Shown: positions 1-6,812 of the stretch, in pieces
How the letters are laid out: each line of letters starts with the position of its first letter
Numbering within the stretch: the stretch's first letter is position 1
Assembly (NCBI GenBank): GCA_902481695.1
Contig: CABSXY010000016.1
Location: 1 to 15,974 of the forward strand
Source of the DNA: an uncultured Haemophilus sp.
GTDB taxonomy: Bacteria; Pseudomonadota; Gammaproteobacteria; Enterobacterales; Pasteurellaceae
Length of the DNA stretch: 15,974 bases
Direction of reading: 5' to 3'
The notes under the pieces: model-generated
Databases searched by the model: none
Seen by the model: the letters and a program-made list of their open reading frames with translations, nothing else
What the model was told of the DNA's origin: nothing
Made by a program: the position numbers and the translations under genes

Positions 1-311
1 TCGATATGAATATCCGGTGAGAACATCGCATAAAGTGCTGTGTTGGCATTGCGATTGCCATGAAGATTAGGATTATCCCCCTCGGAGACCATTTGATTTG
101 CCGAATTTTTACGTTGATCCACAAAGGCGGTACCCGGGTTGTGACAAGTTGAACAGCTTTGTGTTTTATTAAAAGAAAGCGATTTATCAAAAAACAGAAC
201 TTCGCCCAATCCTTGATAATTCAATTCTTTTTCCTTAGCTTGATCAGCTAAGGCATAATTGCTCTGCATAAAAGGTGCAAACAATAAAATAGAACGCCAT
301 TTTTTTTGCAT
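1..311 (-). CDS. Di-haem cytochrome c peroxidase / MauG-like protein (5' part)
   Basis: The first 103 codons of a leftward gene; the rest lies outside the window. The start at 311 is supported by a GGAGA ribosome site about five bases upstream. Residues 1-22 look like a signal peptide (basic start, hydrophobic core, cleavage near ALA|D), so the protein should be exported to the periplasm. The mature start (about residues 32-60) carries a GLGEVLFFD-type segment, then the haem c motif CSTCH at 53-57 followed by NPGTAFVD. This is the usual N-terminal layout of bacterial cytochrome c peroxidases, which reduce hydrogen peroxide with electrons from small cytochromes, and of MauG relatives. The second haem site is not in view, so peroxidase and MauG-like roles cannot be separated. 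It is set off from the next gene by a terminator. Confidence 0.85.
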   Translation of the reverse strand, partial: MQKKWRSILLFAPFMQSNYALADQAKEKELNYQGLGEVLFFDKSLSFNKTQSCSTCHNPGTAFVDQRKNSANQMVSEGDNPNLHGNRNANTALYAMFSPDIHI

Positions 312-340
312 CGTGTTCTCCAAATATTCAAATTATAGAT

Positions 341-372
341 AAAAAATAATCCAACAAAGCTTTGTTGGATTA
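341..372 (-). terminator. Rho-independent terminator after the transglycosylase gene
   Basis: Positions 347-372 form a perfect 26-base palindrome (arms TAATCCAACAAAG). Read on the minus strand it is followed at once by six T residues (341-346). It lies 18 bases past the stop codon of the lytic transglycosylase gene and before the peroxidase gene, so it should end the glycosyltransferase-transglycosylase transcript. Confidence 0.75.
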
Positions 373-390
373 TAAAAGGAAAATAATTTT

Positions 391-1509
391 CTACAAGCCG
401 TTTGCCATCTTAATGCGATCAGCAAACATACCGATGCTCACGCCGAAGTAATTTGATTTGTTCCAATCTAAAATCGTGCGGTAGTTATTGGAAACCAAGA
501 ATGCACGACCAACTTCTTTATCAGGGCGAACTAGCCAAAGATCAGCTTGAGAAAGTGCGGCAAGTTTATCTTGTTCTTGTTGGCTAAAGCTCGCTAAAGT
601 GACGCCTTTAGACTGCCAGTCGCTGAGTGAACGTGCTTTATTCTTCTCAATACCAGAAAGCGATAAATCTAATGGTTGATTTAATGTGACTTCTACACCC
701 CAAGGCAATTTGTTATCCCAACCTACAGTGTGGAGATAATTTGCAATTGAAGCAAACGCATCAAATTGGTTCGTCCAAATATCCTTCACGCCATCATTAT
801 TACCATCTGCCGCATAGTTTAAGAATGCGCTTGGCATAAATTGAGTTTGTCCCATTGCGCCTGCCCAAGAGCCTAACATTCTATTACGTTGAATATGATC
901 ACGTTCTAACATCTTCATCGCATTCACAAATTCTTTACTGAATAAGGCCTCACGTCTGCCATCAAAAGCTAAGGTGGCTAAAGCTGATAGTACATCATAG
1001 CTACCTTGATAATAGCCAAAACTACTTTCCATACCCCATAAAGCAAGAATATATTCTTGTTGAACGCCATAGCGTTGGCTTGCTTGTTGTAATGGCGCTT
1101 GGACTTCCCAATAACGCTCTTCGGCAATATCTACTTTGTTTTGGGTCAGTACTTTATTCAAATAATTCGTTGTACCGTTTGGATTCGGTAACTGCGGTTG
1201 ATCCGCATTACGCTGACTTCTACCTGCTTGAGCACGGTCCAAATCTACAGCCTTTTGCATATATTGAATATTATTTTGTGCATTCAATACTGACAATGAT
1301 ACGCCTTCAGCTGCCGCTTTACCTTTTAAGAACTGTACATAATCATTAAAGTTATCTAAAGTTCTTGGTTTGCTATAAACAGCATTACTGCTTACTGACG
1401 GAATACTTTTGGTGGATGACGTTGTCGTTGTTGTCGTATTGCTTGAACAACCCGCCAATAAAAGTGCGGTCGATAATGCAGTCATTTTTAACGTTGAGAT
1501 TAAATTCAT
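391..1509 (-). CDS. MltB-family lytic murein transglycosylase lipoprotein
   Basis: A 372-residue outer-membrane lipoprotein predicted to cleave the MurNAc-GlcNAc bond of peptidoglycan, forming 1,6-anhydro ends. I start it at 1509 because an AAGGA site precedes that ATG; an upstream in-frame ATG at 1533 lacks a site and would add eight residues before the signal. Residues 1-21 are a lipoprotein signal ending in the lipobox LLAGC, with Cys21 lipidated. A Thr/Ser-rich linker follows. The catalytic Glu161 lies in WGMESSFG, and downstream come LATLAFDGRREALF, GAMGQTQFMPS and a DGNNDGVKDIW motif, all typical of the family. The DGRREALF form is closer to the broad MltB-like group than to E. coli MltB itself, so I give no symbol. 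It follows the GT2 gene by 33 bases with no terminator and may be cotranscribed with the glycan genes. Confidence 0.9.
   Translation of the reverse strand: MNLISTLKMTALSTALLLAGCSSNTTTTTTSSTKSIPSVSSNAVYSKPRTLDNFNDYVQFLKGKAAAEGVSLSVLNAQNNIQYMQKAVDLDRAQAGRSQRNADQPQLPNPNGTTNYLNKVLTQNKVDIAEERYWEVQAPLQQASQRYGVQQEYILALWGMESSFGYYQGSYDVLSALATLAFDGRREALFSKEFVNAMKMLERDHIQRNRMLGSWAGAMGQTQFMPSAFLNYAADGNNDGVKDIWTNQFDAFASIANYLHTVGWDNKLPWGVEVTLNQPLDLSLSGIEKNKARSLSDWQSKGVTLASFSQQEQDKLAALSQADLWLVRPDKEVGRAFLVSNNYRTILDWNKSNYFGVSIGMFADRIKMANGL
1462..1470 (+). repeat. DNA uptake signal core (AAGTGCGGT)
   Basis: Perfect Hin-type uptake core inside the lipoprotein signal peptide coding region; on the coding strand it spells the Thr-Ala-Leu of STALLL. 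Confidence 0.9.
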
Positions 1510-1542
1510 TTCTTTTCCTTTTTTAATTATCAAAATATCGCA

Positions 1543-2346
1543 TTATTTGCGTAAAAATTGGTTATAAACGGCTTTCAATAATGAGGTTGGTAATAAGCGA
1601 GAACCTGAACGCAAGGCAAAGGTGAATAGGCCAGAAAATAAGCCTTGAATACCTAAGCGATGTTTCAATTTAAATAAACGCCATTCTGCCTTGGCTTGGT
1701 TTAAACCACGACGACGCCCTACCATACCATTGCCTACGCGGGCATAAACTAAAATATCCGGCAAGTTTGCCACTTTTTGACCTTGTGCTACAAGCTTAAT
1801 CCACAGGTAATAATCTTCCTGTAAATCTTCATATCCACCACAATTAATGACCGCACTTTTTTGATACGCGACTGTCATGTGATTGAACGGACAACGTTTT
1901 TGCGTAAATTTAACGATATCTTGTGCATCAGTCGGCACGTTACGATATGCCACGATGTCTTGAATATTTTCGCCAAACTCAGCAATCTGCCCACCGAAAA
2001 TAATCGTATCCGGATGTTGCTCAATAAACGCCACTTGTTTCGCAAAACGCTCAGGCACACAAATATCATCAGTGTCCATACGGAAAACCCAATCATGTGA
2101 ACAATGTTTTAATCCTTCATTGAGCGCTTTGCCTAAGCCTAAATTCTTTGGCAACTTCACTAAGTTTAAGGGTAATTTGGTTTCGAATTCAGAAACCACA
2201 GCTTCCAATTCTGGCGTTACTGCACCGTCAAACACCAACACAATCTCATCTGCAGGATGGGTTTGAGCCACTAAACTTTCAAAACATTCTCTTAAATATT
2301 GTGGATTTTCCTTAATGTATAAGGACATTAAAACTGAAAATTTCAT
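1543..2346 (-). CDS. Family 2 glycosyltransferase (AmsE-like)
   Basis: A 267-residue GT-A fold glycosyltransferase, probably cytoplasmic and membrane-associated, moving a sugar from a nucleotide donor to a glycan acceptor. The N-terminus MKFSVLMSLY begins the nucleotide-binding fold, DEIVLVFDG (33-41) is the donor-side strand, and DTDD at 91-94 is the DXD metal-binding motif. GGYEDLQEDYYLW (about 170-182) supplies the conserved acidic ED of the acceptor and catalytic base region. The C-terminus is basic and has a hydrophobic stretch, as in relatives that sit on the inner membrane. The overall pattern resembles exopolysaccharide/LOS enzymes such as AmsE. The sugar specificity cannot be read from sequence. 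It lies 22 bases after the other GT2 gene in a single leftward block. Confidence 0.85.
   Translation of the reverse strand: MKFSVLMSLYIKENPQYLRECFESLVAQTHPADEIVLVFDGAVTPELEAVVSEFETKLPLNLVKLPKNLGLGKALNEGLKHCSHDWVFRMDTDDICVPERFAKQVAFIEQHPDTIIFGGQIAEFGENIQDIVAYRNVPTDAQDIVKFTQKRCPFNHMTVAYQKSAVINCGGYEDLQEDYYLWIKLVAQGQKVANLPDILVYARVGNGMVGRRRGLNQAKAEWRLFKLKHRLGIQGLFSGLFTFALRSGSRLLPTSLLKAVYNQFLRK
1850..1858 (-). repeat. DNA uptake signal core
   Basis: Perfect core on the minus strand, in frame inside the GT2 gene; it encodes the Ser-Ala-Val of KSAVIN. Confidence 0.9.
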
Positions 2347-2368
2347 ACTTCTCTATCTAATAAGTTAT

Positions 2369-3250
2369 CTACATAAACCGTTTCAAATTAATTGCCAATT
2401 TAGGTGAAATTAAAACCACAAAGGCAATGACTAGCTGCTTAATACTTTTCGTTAATTTAAAAATCTCAAAATAGTAAAAAGCCGCTTTACGGGATAAATT
2501 CATTATATGTGGGTAAGCCAACATATATTGTGCGTTGATGGCAAAATTCTTTTCTTGCTCTGCCGTTTTCACATAATTTTCACGAATATAATCAATCGCT
2601 TTTTGCGTATTCGTCGTATCCGTTGATACGCTAGAACGCTTAGTATGGAACGTACAATAAGTTAATGGTTCTGCTACTTTGCACGCTTTAAACGTTGGAT
2701 CTTGCACAAGTTTCAGCAAGAAATCATAGTCTTCCAATGAACGAAGTGCGGTCGATAATCCACCGATTTTTAAAAACAGATCTTTTTTCACCCCAATCAT
2801 CGGCATACCACCGATTTTATTCGCCAGTAAAATTCGCTCTACGCTAATCTCTTGTGGCTCAATCGGGTTGGTCACATAGCTAAAACCTTCATTCACCATT
2901 TCACATTTTGCAGGATGATAAACAAAGTTAATATCGGCATGCTTTGCAATCACATCAGCTAATTTCTGACATTTATCATTTGCAAAACGATCATCATCAT
3001 CAAGGAATAACAACCAATCATTATCGGCATTTCTTGCCCCGATATTACGACTTTCTGCGGCACCTTGATTAGTTTCGTTACGAATCACTTTAACTGCAAA
3101 TGGATATGCTTGTGTCACTTTAACGGGTTCTTTCGAGCAATCATCCACAATCACCACATCAAAATTATAGGTGGTTTGCTTGGTTAAACTTTCCAATAAC
3201 GCAGGAATTTCTTCTTTTCGATTATAAGAAGGCACGATGATACTAAACAC
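2369..3250 (-). CDS. Family 2 glycosyltransferase
   Basis: A 293-residue GT-A glycosyltransferase. The start MFSIIVPSYNR, VVIVDDCS (32-39, uridine-binding Asp pair at 36-37), NQGAAESRNIGA (61-72) and the DXD region LDDDD (83-87) are in canonical order, followed by LEDYDFLLKL as the acceptor/base segment. The last 30 residues form a basic, hydrophobic tail that could anchor it to the inner membrane. Donor and acceptor are unknown. Its first eight bases overlap the end of the Wzy-like gene (3243-3250), which points to translational coupling within one operon. It differs clearly from the neighbouring GT2, so it is not a recent duplicate. Confidence 0.85.
   Translation of the reverse strand: MFSIIVPSYNRKEEIPALLESLTKQTTYNFDVVIVDDCSKEPVKVTQAYPFAVKVIRNETNQGAAESRNIGARNADNDWLLFLDDDDRFANDKCQKLADVIAKHADINFVYHPAKCEMVNEGFSYVTNPIEPQEISVERILLANKIGGMPMIGVKKDLFLKIGGLSTALRSLEDYDFLLKLVQDPTFKACKVAEPLTYCTFHTKRSSVSTDTTNTQKAIDYIRENYVKTAEQEKNFAINAQYMLAYPHIMNLSRKAAFYYFEIFKLTKSIKQLVIAFVVLISPKLAINLKRFM
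2744..2752 (+). repeat. DNA uptake signal core (AAGTGCGGT)
   Basis: Perfect core within the second GT2 gene; on the coding strand it gives Thr-Ala-Leu of LSTALRS. Confidence 0.9.
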
Positions 3251-4442
3251 CTTTCGGCTCCTTTTGTTTAAATAAAATAAGCTGTTTACCGTGAGTGCCG
3301 AAAAGCGATAAGAACATTAACATCACGAACATAATGCCAGGGAAAGCAAAGGTGTCTGCTTTGATGTTACAAAATGCCAAAATCACAAAGGCAGAAAGGA
3401 TAAATTTCCAGCTGCCATCAAACCAATTTAAGGCAACTTTGCGCACAAAATAAAATGTCACGGCAAAACACACTAAGGCATAAGACACGCCACCATAAAG
3501 AATCTGACGTAAGAAACCGGAATCTGTATGACCATAATAACGGCCGACTTCCAACTGCCCTGTCATATACATGCCATCACCATAAATAAACTGTTTAAGC
3601 GTTGGCATGAACAGGTGGTTTTTCATCAAGGTATCGGTTGAAGAACTGACAAATCCTGCACCGTGTAATAAATTAATCACGGGCTCTAAAGCATGTGCAA
3701 CATAAGGATTTTCTGGCAAGAAATACGACAATAACAAGACCAAAATAGCAAATGCAATGAGTGATGGGACATAACGCCATTTGAAATACACTAAAATGCT
3801 TACGACGGATAAGAGAAGGAATGTGCGTCCTGAAATTAATCCGATACATAGCATAAAAAACACTAAAATACTTGGAAGTGTATTATGTTTAGCGTTGTAA
3901 GCCAGTAAGAAATGCAACAGCATTAAATAGAATAAACTCAGTTGGAAAAAGGCGGTTGCGGTGATGTTATATAAGCGATATTCCTGCTCTGAACCATAAA
4001 AACGTGCAGGTAACACCGCATTCGTCGAAAGCAAGAAATCGATCATAAATGATGCGCCGAGCAAGCCAATGATGCCCACTGCAAATTGCACCACAACACC
4101 AATTTGCAAATCTCGCACGACTCGTTGTTGTCCGTTTGCATTGGCATAAAACGCATTATAAAGTCCCACGCCTAATAAGAATAAAATCAATTCCTTCACA
4201 TACATGGTGATAACAGAAAGATCTTTTGTGCCATTAAGCAATAACGGAATCACACTGAAAACAATCAATCCGCCTAAAACAGCAAGACTGTCTAAAGGCA
4301 GAATGATGCCTTGTGGCTTCTGCTTTTTAATGTACTGATAAGCCAAAACAACCAGTGCTGCCAAGCCCGCGACGAATGACATTCGCACGACATGGAACAG
4401 CCAAGGATCGTAAAGATAAAAAAGGTTAAAAAGTGCGGTCAT
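3243..4442 (-). CDS. Polytopic membrane protein, Wzy-like polysaccharide polymerase or O-antigen ligase type
   Basis: A 399-residue inner-membrane protein with about ten to eleven hydrophobic segments (roughly residues 17-37, 50-68, 78-98, 112-134, 157-181, 188-220, 224-243, 316-335, 343-361, 365-386). One large hydrophilic loop (about 243-315) contains YGDGMYMTG and YYGHTDSGFLRQILYGG. A TDSG(F/Y)LR motif at the end of a large periplasmic loop is common in Wzy-type glycan polymerases and related WaaL ligases, which act on undecaprenyl-linked sugars in the periplasm. Sequence alone cannot separate these roles. It sits between glycosyltransferase genes, eight bases after the GT25 gene and overlapping the next GT2 gene. 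The ATG lies directly in an uptake signal, with an ATTTTCCT-like region but no strong ribosome site, so coupling to GT25 is likely. Confidence 0.7.
   Translation of the reverse strand: MTALFNLFYLYDPWLFHVVRMSFVAGLAALVVLAYQYIKKQKPQGIILPLDSLAVLGGLIVFSVIPLLLNGTKDLSVITMYVKELILFLLGVGLYNAFYANANGQQRVVRDLQIGVVVQFAVGIIGLLGASFMIDFLLSTNAVLPARFYGSEQEYRLYNITATAFFQLSLFYLMLLHFLLAYNAKHNTLPSILVFFMLCIGLISGRTFLLLSVVSILVYFKWRYVPSLIAFAILVLLLSYFLPENPYVAHALEPVINLLHGAGFVSSSTDTLMKNHLFMPTLKQFIYGDGMYMTGQLEVGRYYGHTDSGFLRQILYGGVSYALVCFAVTFYFVRKVALNWFDGSWKFILSAFVILAFCNIKADTFAFPGIMFVMLMFLSLFGTHGKQLILFKQKEPKGV
4431..4439 (+). repeat. DNA uptake signal core at a start codon
   Basis: Perfect core that overlaps the first codons of the Wzy-like gene; read on the coding strand ATGACCGCACTT gives Met-Thr-Ala-Leu. 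Confidence 0.9.
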
Positions 4443-4450
4443 TTTTTACG

Positions 4451-5221
4451 TTATTTTCCTAAATTCTTTTTTACCGCTAAGATTTTTTTGAGCGGATATT
4501 TAATTAATTTCTTCACTAAATTATTGGATTTTGAACCGCGAATCGCTTCCAAATTACTCACTAATTGTGGGTTTTCAATGACTACAAGCGGACGAACCAC
4601 ATTGTTATTAATCTGAAATTGGGTTTCAAATAATAAGAAATCATCAGCAAGCCAAAACGGTTTTTCTTGTTCAAGTTGTTTTAAAAATGCACGTGCCGCT
4701 GATTTTTTAATTAAGTATGCTACCGTACCCGCAAAATAACTTTTATATGGATAAGCCACGGTGACATCACCCACTGTTTGACGTAAAAATGAAAAGGTTG
4801 TCGGATAATTAATTTCCAATTCCACATCATCAAATTCCGCAATTTTTGACTGCCCGATTAATACAATATCTGCATCACATTTTTCGGTTAAAAGTGCGGT
4901 TGTGTTTGGCGATAAATTAGCATTAAATAACGCATCATCTTCACAGACTAAAGCATAGTCATTTTCCGTCACATTTTGATCTTCTACGATCTGGCGATAA
5001 ACCGCTAAATGACTTAATGTACAACCAATTTCGCCTTTTGTGACGTTGCGTCCATAATACTGTTCAAACTTCGTTGGATTGAACACTTCTGCCAATTCTT
5101 CCCATTCTTTTTGCATGGTATTAATAGCTGAAAATACAGCAAAATCAGCGGTATCTGGTTGAGCAAAAAACAGCTCACGACGCTGAATATCTTTATCTAG
5201 TGAAATCAAATATTTATTCAT
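4451..5221 (-). CDS. Family 25 glycosyltransferase (LOS type)
   Basis: A 256-residue member of the Lex1/LsgE/LpsA-like GT25 family, whose known Haemophilus and Neisseria members add hexoses to lipooligosaccharide. The N-terminus MNKYLISLDKDIQRRE gives the family's YLINLD..RR pattern. GEIGCTLSH at 63-71 is the GT25 signature, and CEDDALF at 93-99 is the DXD-type metal site. A later YLIKKSAARAFL plus WLADDFLLFE region matches the family's second conserved block, and the tail is strongly basic (KKLIKYPLKK), suggesting membrane attachment. It is the first gene of the leftward glycan block. No tetranucleotide repeat tract is present in or before it, so the phase variation seen in several Haemophilus LOS genes is not indicated. 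Confidence 0.88.
   Translation of the reverse strand: MNKYLISLDKDIQRRELFFAQPDTADFAVFSAINTMQKEWEELAEVFNPTKFEQYYGRNVTKGEIGCTLSHLAVYRQIVEDQNVTENDYALVCEDDALFNANLSPNTTALLTEKCDADIVLIGQSKIAEFDDVELEINYPTTFSFLRQTVGDVTVAYPYKSYFAGTVAYLIKKSAARAFLKQLEQEKPFWLADDFLLFETQFQINNNVVRPLVVIENPQLVSNLEAIRGSKSNNLVKKLIKYPLKKILAVKKNLGK
4892..4900 (+). repeat. DNA uptake signal core (AAGTGCGGT)
   Basis: Perfect core within the GT25 gene; the coding strand reads Thr-Ala-Leu in TTALL. Confidence 0.9.
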
Positions 5222-5279
5222 AATTATCTCAATTTAGTTTTTGCGTTATTTTGATTGCAACAAACGGAAATAGTTGCAA

Positions 5280-5285
5280 ATTATA
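5280..5285 (-). promoter_or_regulatory. Candidate -10 box for the glycan operon
   Basis: A perfect TATAAT on the minus strand about 59 bases before the GT25 start, just past the terminator at 5337-5373. No convincing -35 element stands at 16-18 bases, so this is a weak call. Confidence 0.35.
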
Positions 5286-5336
5286 CTAAAGAAATAGGCC
5301 AATGGCATGGCTTTTAATACGACTTTAAAAATCCTT

Positions 5337-5373
5337 AAAAAAATAACCGCACTTTAAATGCTTAAAGCGCGGT
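5337..5373 (-). terminator. Terminator built from a perfect and a degenerate uptake sequence
   Basis: Twelve-base arms (5346-5357 and 5362-5373) with a four-base loop. The left arm is a perfect uptake core and the right arm carries one change (AAGCGCGGT). In minus-strand RNA the change leaves a G-U wobble, so the stem is fully paired; in plus-strand RNA it would be an A-C mismatch. On the minus strand it runs into TTATTTTTTT. It ends the micropeptide transcript ahead of the glycan operon. Confidence 0.8.
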
Positions 5374-5408
5374 CTATTTTAAATGGATTAATGTGTTATT
5401 TCTTTCAA

Positions 5409-5489
5409 TTAGAAAATTGCAGTCGCTAAGCCCACAACAACACTTAAAGAAAGAACTACAGCTAACATTGCATAACCAAAATCACTCAT
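5409..5489 (-). CDS. ynhF: 26-residue membrane micropeptide, probable YnhF/CydH-type cytochrome bd subunit
   Basis: A 26-codon gene encoding MSDFGYAMLAVV...VVVGLATAIF: a short polar start and one hydrophobic helix. It fits the pattern of E. coli YnhF (also called CydH or CydY), a 29-residue accessory subunit of cytochrome bd-I oxidase: MS-x-D start, aromatic near residue 6, and a VGL-xx-A ending. In E. coli, as I recall, ynhF also lies next to purR, which matches its place here, divergent from purR. Support that it is expressed: a good minus-strand promoter about 35 bases upstream, a GGGA ribosome site seven bases before the ATG, and a strong terminator 36 bases after the stop. The assignment rests on size, pattern and gene order, not an alignment score. 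Confidence 0.65.
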   Translation of the reverse strand: MSDFGYAMLAVVLSLSVVVGLATAIF

Positions 5490-5523
5490 TTTAATTTCCC
5501 ACTTATTTAGTTAAAGATAGCCC

Positions 5524-5551
5524 ATTCTAACAATAAAGTACGTTTTTTCAA
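5524..5551 (-). promoter_or_regulatory. Sigma-70 promoter for the ynhF-like gene
   Basis: On the minus strand TTGAAA (5551-5546), a 16-base spacer and TAGAAT (5529-5524); each box matches the consensus at five of six positions. It would start transcription roughly 25 bases before the micropeptide ATG. Confidence 0.6.
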
Positions 5552-5569
5552 AAATTTTTTATAATTTGC

Positions 5570-5598
5570 TTAACCTATTTGGTGACAGTCTTTATAAT
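5570..5598 (+). promoter_or_regulatory. Candidate purR promoter
   Basis: TTAACC at 5570-5575, a 17-base spacer and a perfect TATAAT at 5593-5598, 27 bases before the purR ATG. I found no clear PUR box overlapping it, so autoregulation as in E. coli is not shown here. Confidence 0.6.
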
Positions 5599-5624
5599 GG
5601 GAAAAATTCTCTAGAGGCAAAATT

Positions 5625-6635
5625 ATGGCAACAATTAAAGATGTCGCAAAAATGGCTGGTGTTTCCACCACCACTGTTTCACACGTAATTAATAAAACCC
5701 GTTTTGTAGCAAAAGAAACCGAAGAGGCGGTGATGCAAGCCATTAAAAGCTTGAAATACTCACCAAGTGCTGTTGCGCGTAGTTTGAAAGTCAATACGAC
5801 AAAATCTATTGGGATGATTGTGACCACCAGTGAATCCCCTTATTTTGCTGAAATCATTCATGCCGTTGAAGATCATTGTTATCGTCAAGGTTATTCACTT
5901 TTTTTGTGTAATACACAAAATGATCCTGAAAAAATTAAAAATCACGTCGAAATGCTCACCAAAAAACGTGTTGATGGTTTATTGGTGATGTGTTCTGAAT
6001 ATACGCAACATTCACTTGATGTGCTTTCAGGTTTCTCTTCCGTACCTATGGTGGTAATGGATTGGGGCCCTAATGTTGATACCGATATCATTGAAGATAA
6101 CAGCTTTACGGGCGGTTATATTGCGACTAAGCACTTAATTGATTGTGGTCATAAAGCCATTGGTCTTATTGCGGGGGAATTGGATAAAACTACCGCAAGA
6201 ACCCGTTATGAAGGTTTTGTGAAAGCCATGAATGAAGCCAATCTGCCTATTCATGAAAATTGGATTATGGAAGGTTTCTTTGAGCCAGAAGACGGTTACG
6301 AGTGCATGAACAAGATCCTTTCACAAGATAACCTACCTACTGCAGTCTTCTGCTGTAATGATGTGATGGCATTAGGTGCAATTTCCGCAATTACGGAAAA
6401 AGGCTTGCGCGTGCCTGATGATATTTCGATTATTGGCTATGACAATATTCACTCATCACGTTTCTATGCACCGCCACTCACCACGATTCACCAATCGAAG
6501 TCGCGCTTAGGTGCACAGGCAGTGAATCTCTTATTTGAACGTATTGCGAATAAAGATAACGACAATCACGAAAAACATCGTATTGCGATCCATCCAGAAT
6601 TGGTACTACGAAAATCAGTTCGTACACTTGCATAA
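5625..6635 (+). CDS. purR: Purine repressor PurR
   Basis: A 336-residue LacI/GalR-family repressor of purine synthesis genes that binds DNA when loaded with hypoxanthine or guanine. The N-terminus MATIKDVAKMAGVSTTTVSHVIN is the helix-turn-helix, and the hinge helix SPSAVARSLK places Leu54, the residue that intercalates in the operator minor groove. Corepressor pocket residues of E. coli PurR are mostly kept: Tyr73, Phe74, Trp147, Thr190, Phe219 and Asp273 here. The position of E. coli Arg190 is Lys188. The length is near the E. coli protein (341). An AGAGG ribosome site precedes the ATG by seven bases. It ends in a paired-uptake-sequence terminator and is followed by ppc, the same order as I recall for H. 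influenzae. Confidence 0.96.
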   Translation: MATIKDVAKMAGVSTTTVSHVINKTRFVAKETEEAVMQAIKSLKYSPSAVARSLKVNTTKSIGMIVTTSESPYFAEIIHAVEDHCYRQGYSLFLCNTQNDPEKIKNHVEMLTKKRVDGLLVMCSEYTQHSLDVLSGFSSVPMVVMDWGPNVDTDIIEDNSFTGGYIATKHLIDCGHKAIGLIAGELDKTTARTRYEGFVKAMNEANLPIHENWIMEGFFEPEDGYECMNKILSQDNLPTAVFCCNDVMALGAISAITEKGLRVPDDISIIGYDNIHSSRFYAPPLTTIHQSKSRLGAQAVNLLFERIANKDNDNHEKHRIAIHPELVLRKSVRTLA

Positions 6636-6649
6636 ACATTAAATTTTTT

Positions 6650-6693
6650 GACCGCACTTTAAATTTTATCTAAAAAAGTGCGGTCTTTTTTTT
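6650..6693 (+). terminator. purR terminator formed by paired uptake sequences
   Basis: Inverted cores GACCGCACTTT (6650-6660) and AAAGTGCGGTC (6675-6685) make an 11-base perfect stem with a 14-base loop, followed by eight T residues. It lies 15 bases past the purR stop. Confidence 0.9.
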
Positions 6694-6743
6694 ACTTATT
6701 TTCAGCTTTTTTGATTTAATACAAGTTTTCGACGTATAGCATT

Positions 6744-6772
6744 TGATCCCGATACATATTTTTGGTTATATC
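6744..6772 (+). promoter_or_regulatory. Candidate ppc promoter
   Basis: TTGATC (6744-6749), 17-base spacer, TATATC (6767-6772); four of six consensus positions in each box. It would give a leader of about 35 bases before the ATG at 6813. Confidence 0.4.
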
Positions 6773-6812
6773 TCTCCTGGTTTTATTTTATTTTTTCTTT
6801 ATCGGAGTTCAT

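Noticed and set aside
1395..1445. Short GTTGTC repeats in the lipoprotein gene as a phase-variable tract
   Set aside because: Only a few imperfect trinucleotide units coding a Thr/Ser linker; length change would stay in frame and not switch the gene.
5240..5275. A PUR box upstream of the glycan operon
   Set aside because: GCAACAAACGG does not keep the required spacing of the PurR operator.
6762..6812. Upstream TTG start for ppc giving an extra hydrophobic leader
   Set aside because: No ribosome site; the ATG at 6813 has CGGAG and gives the family's normal start and 879 residues.
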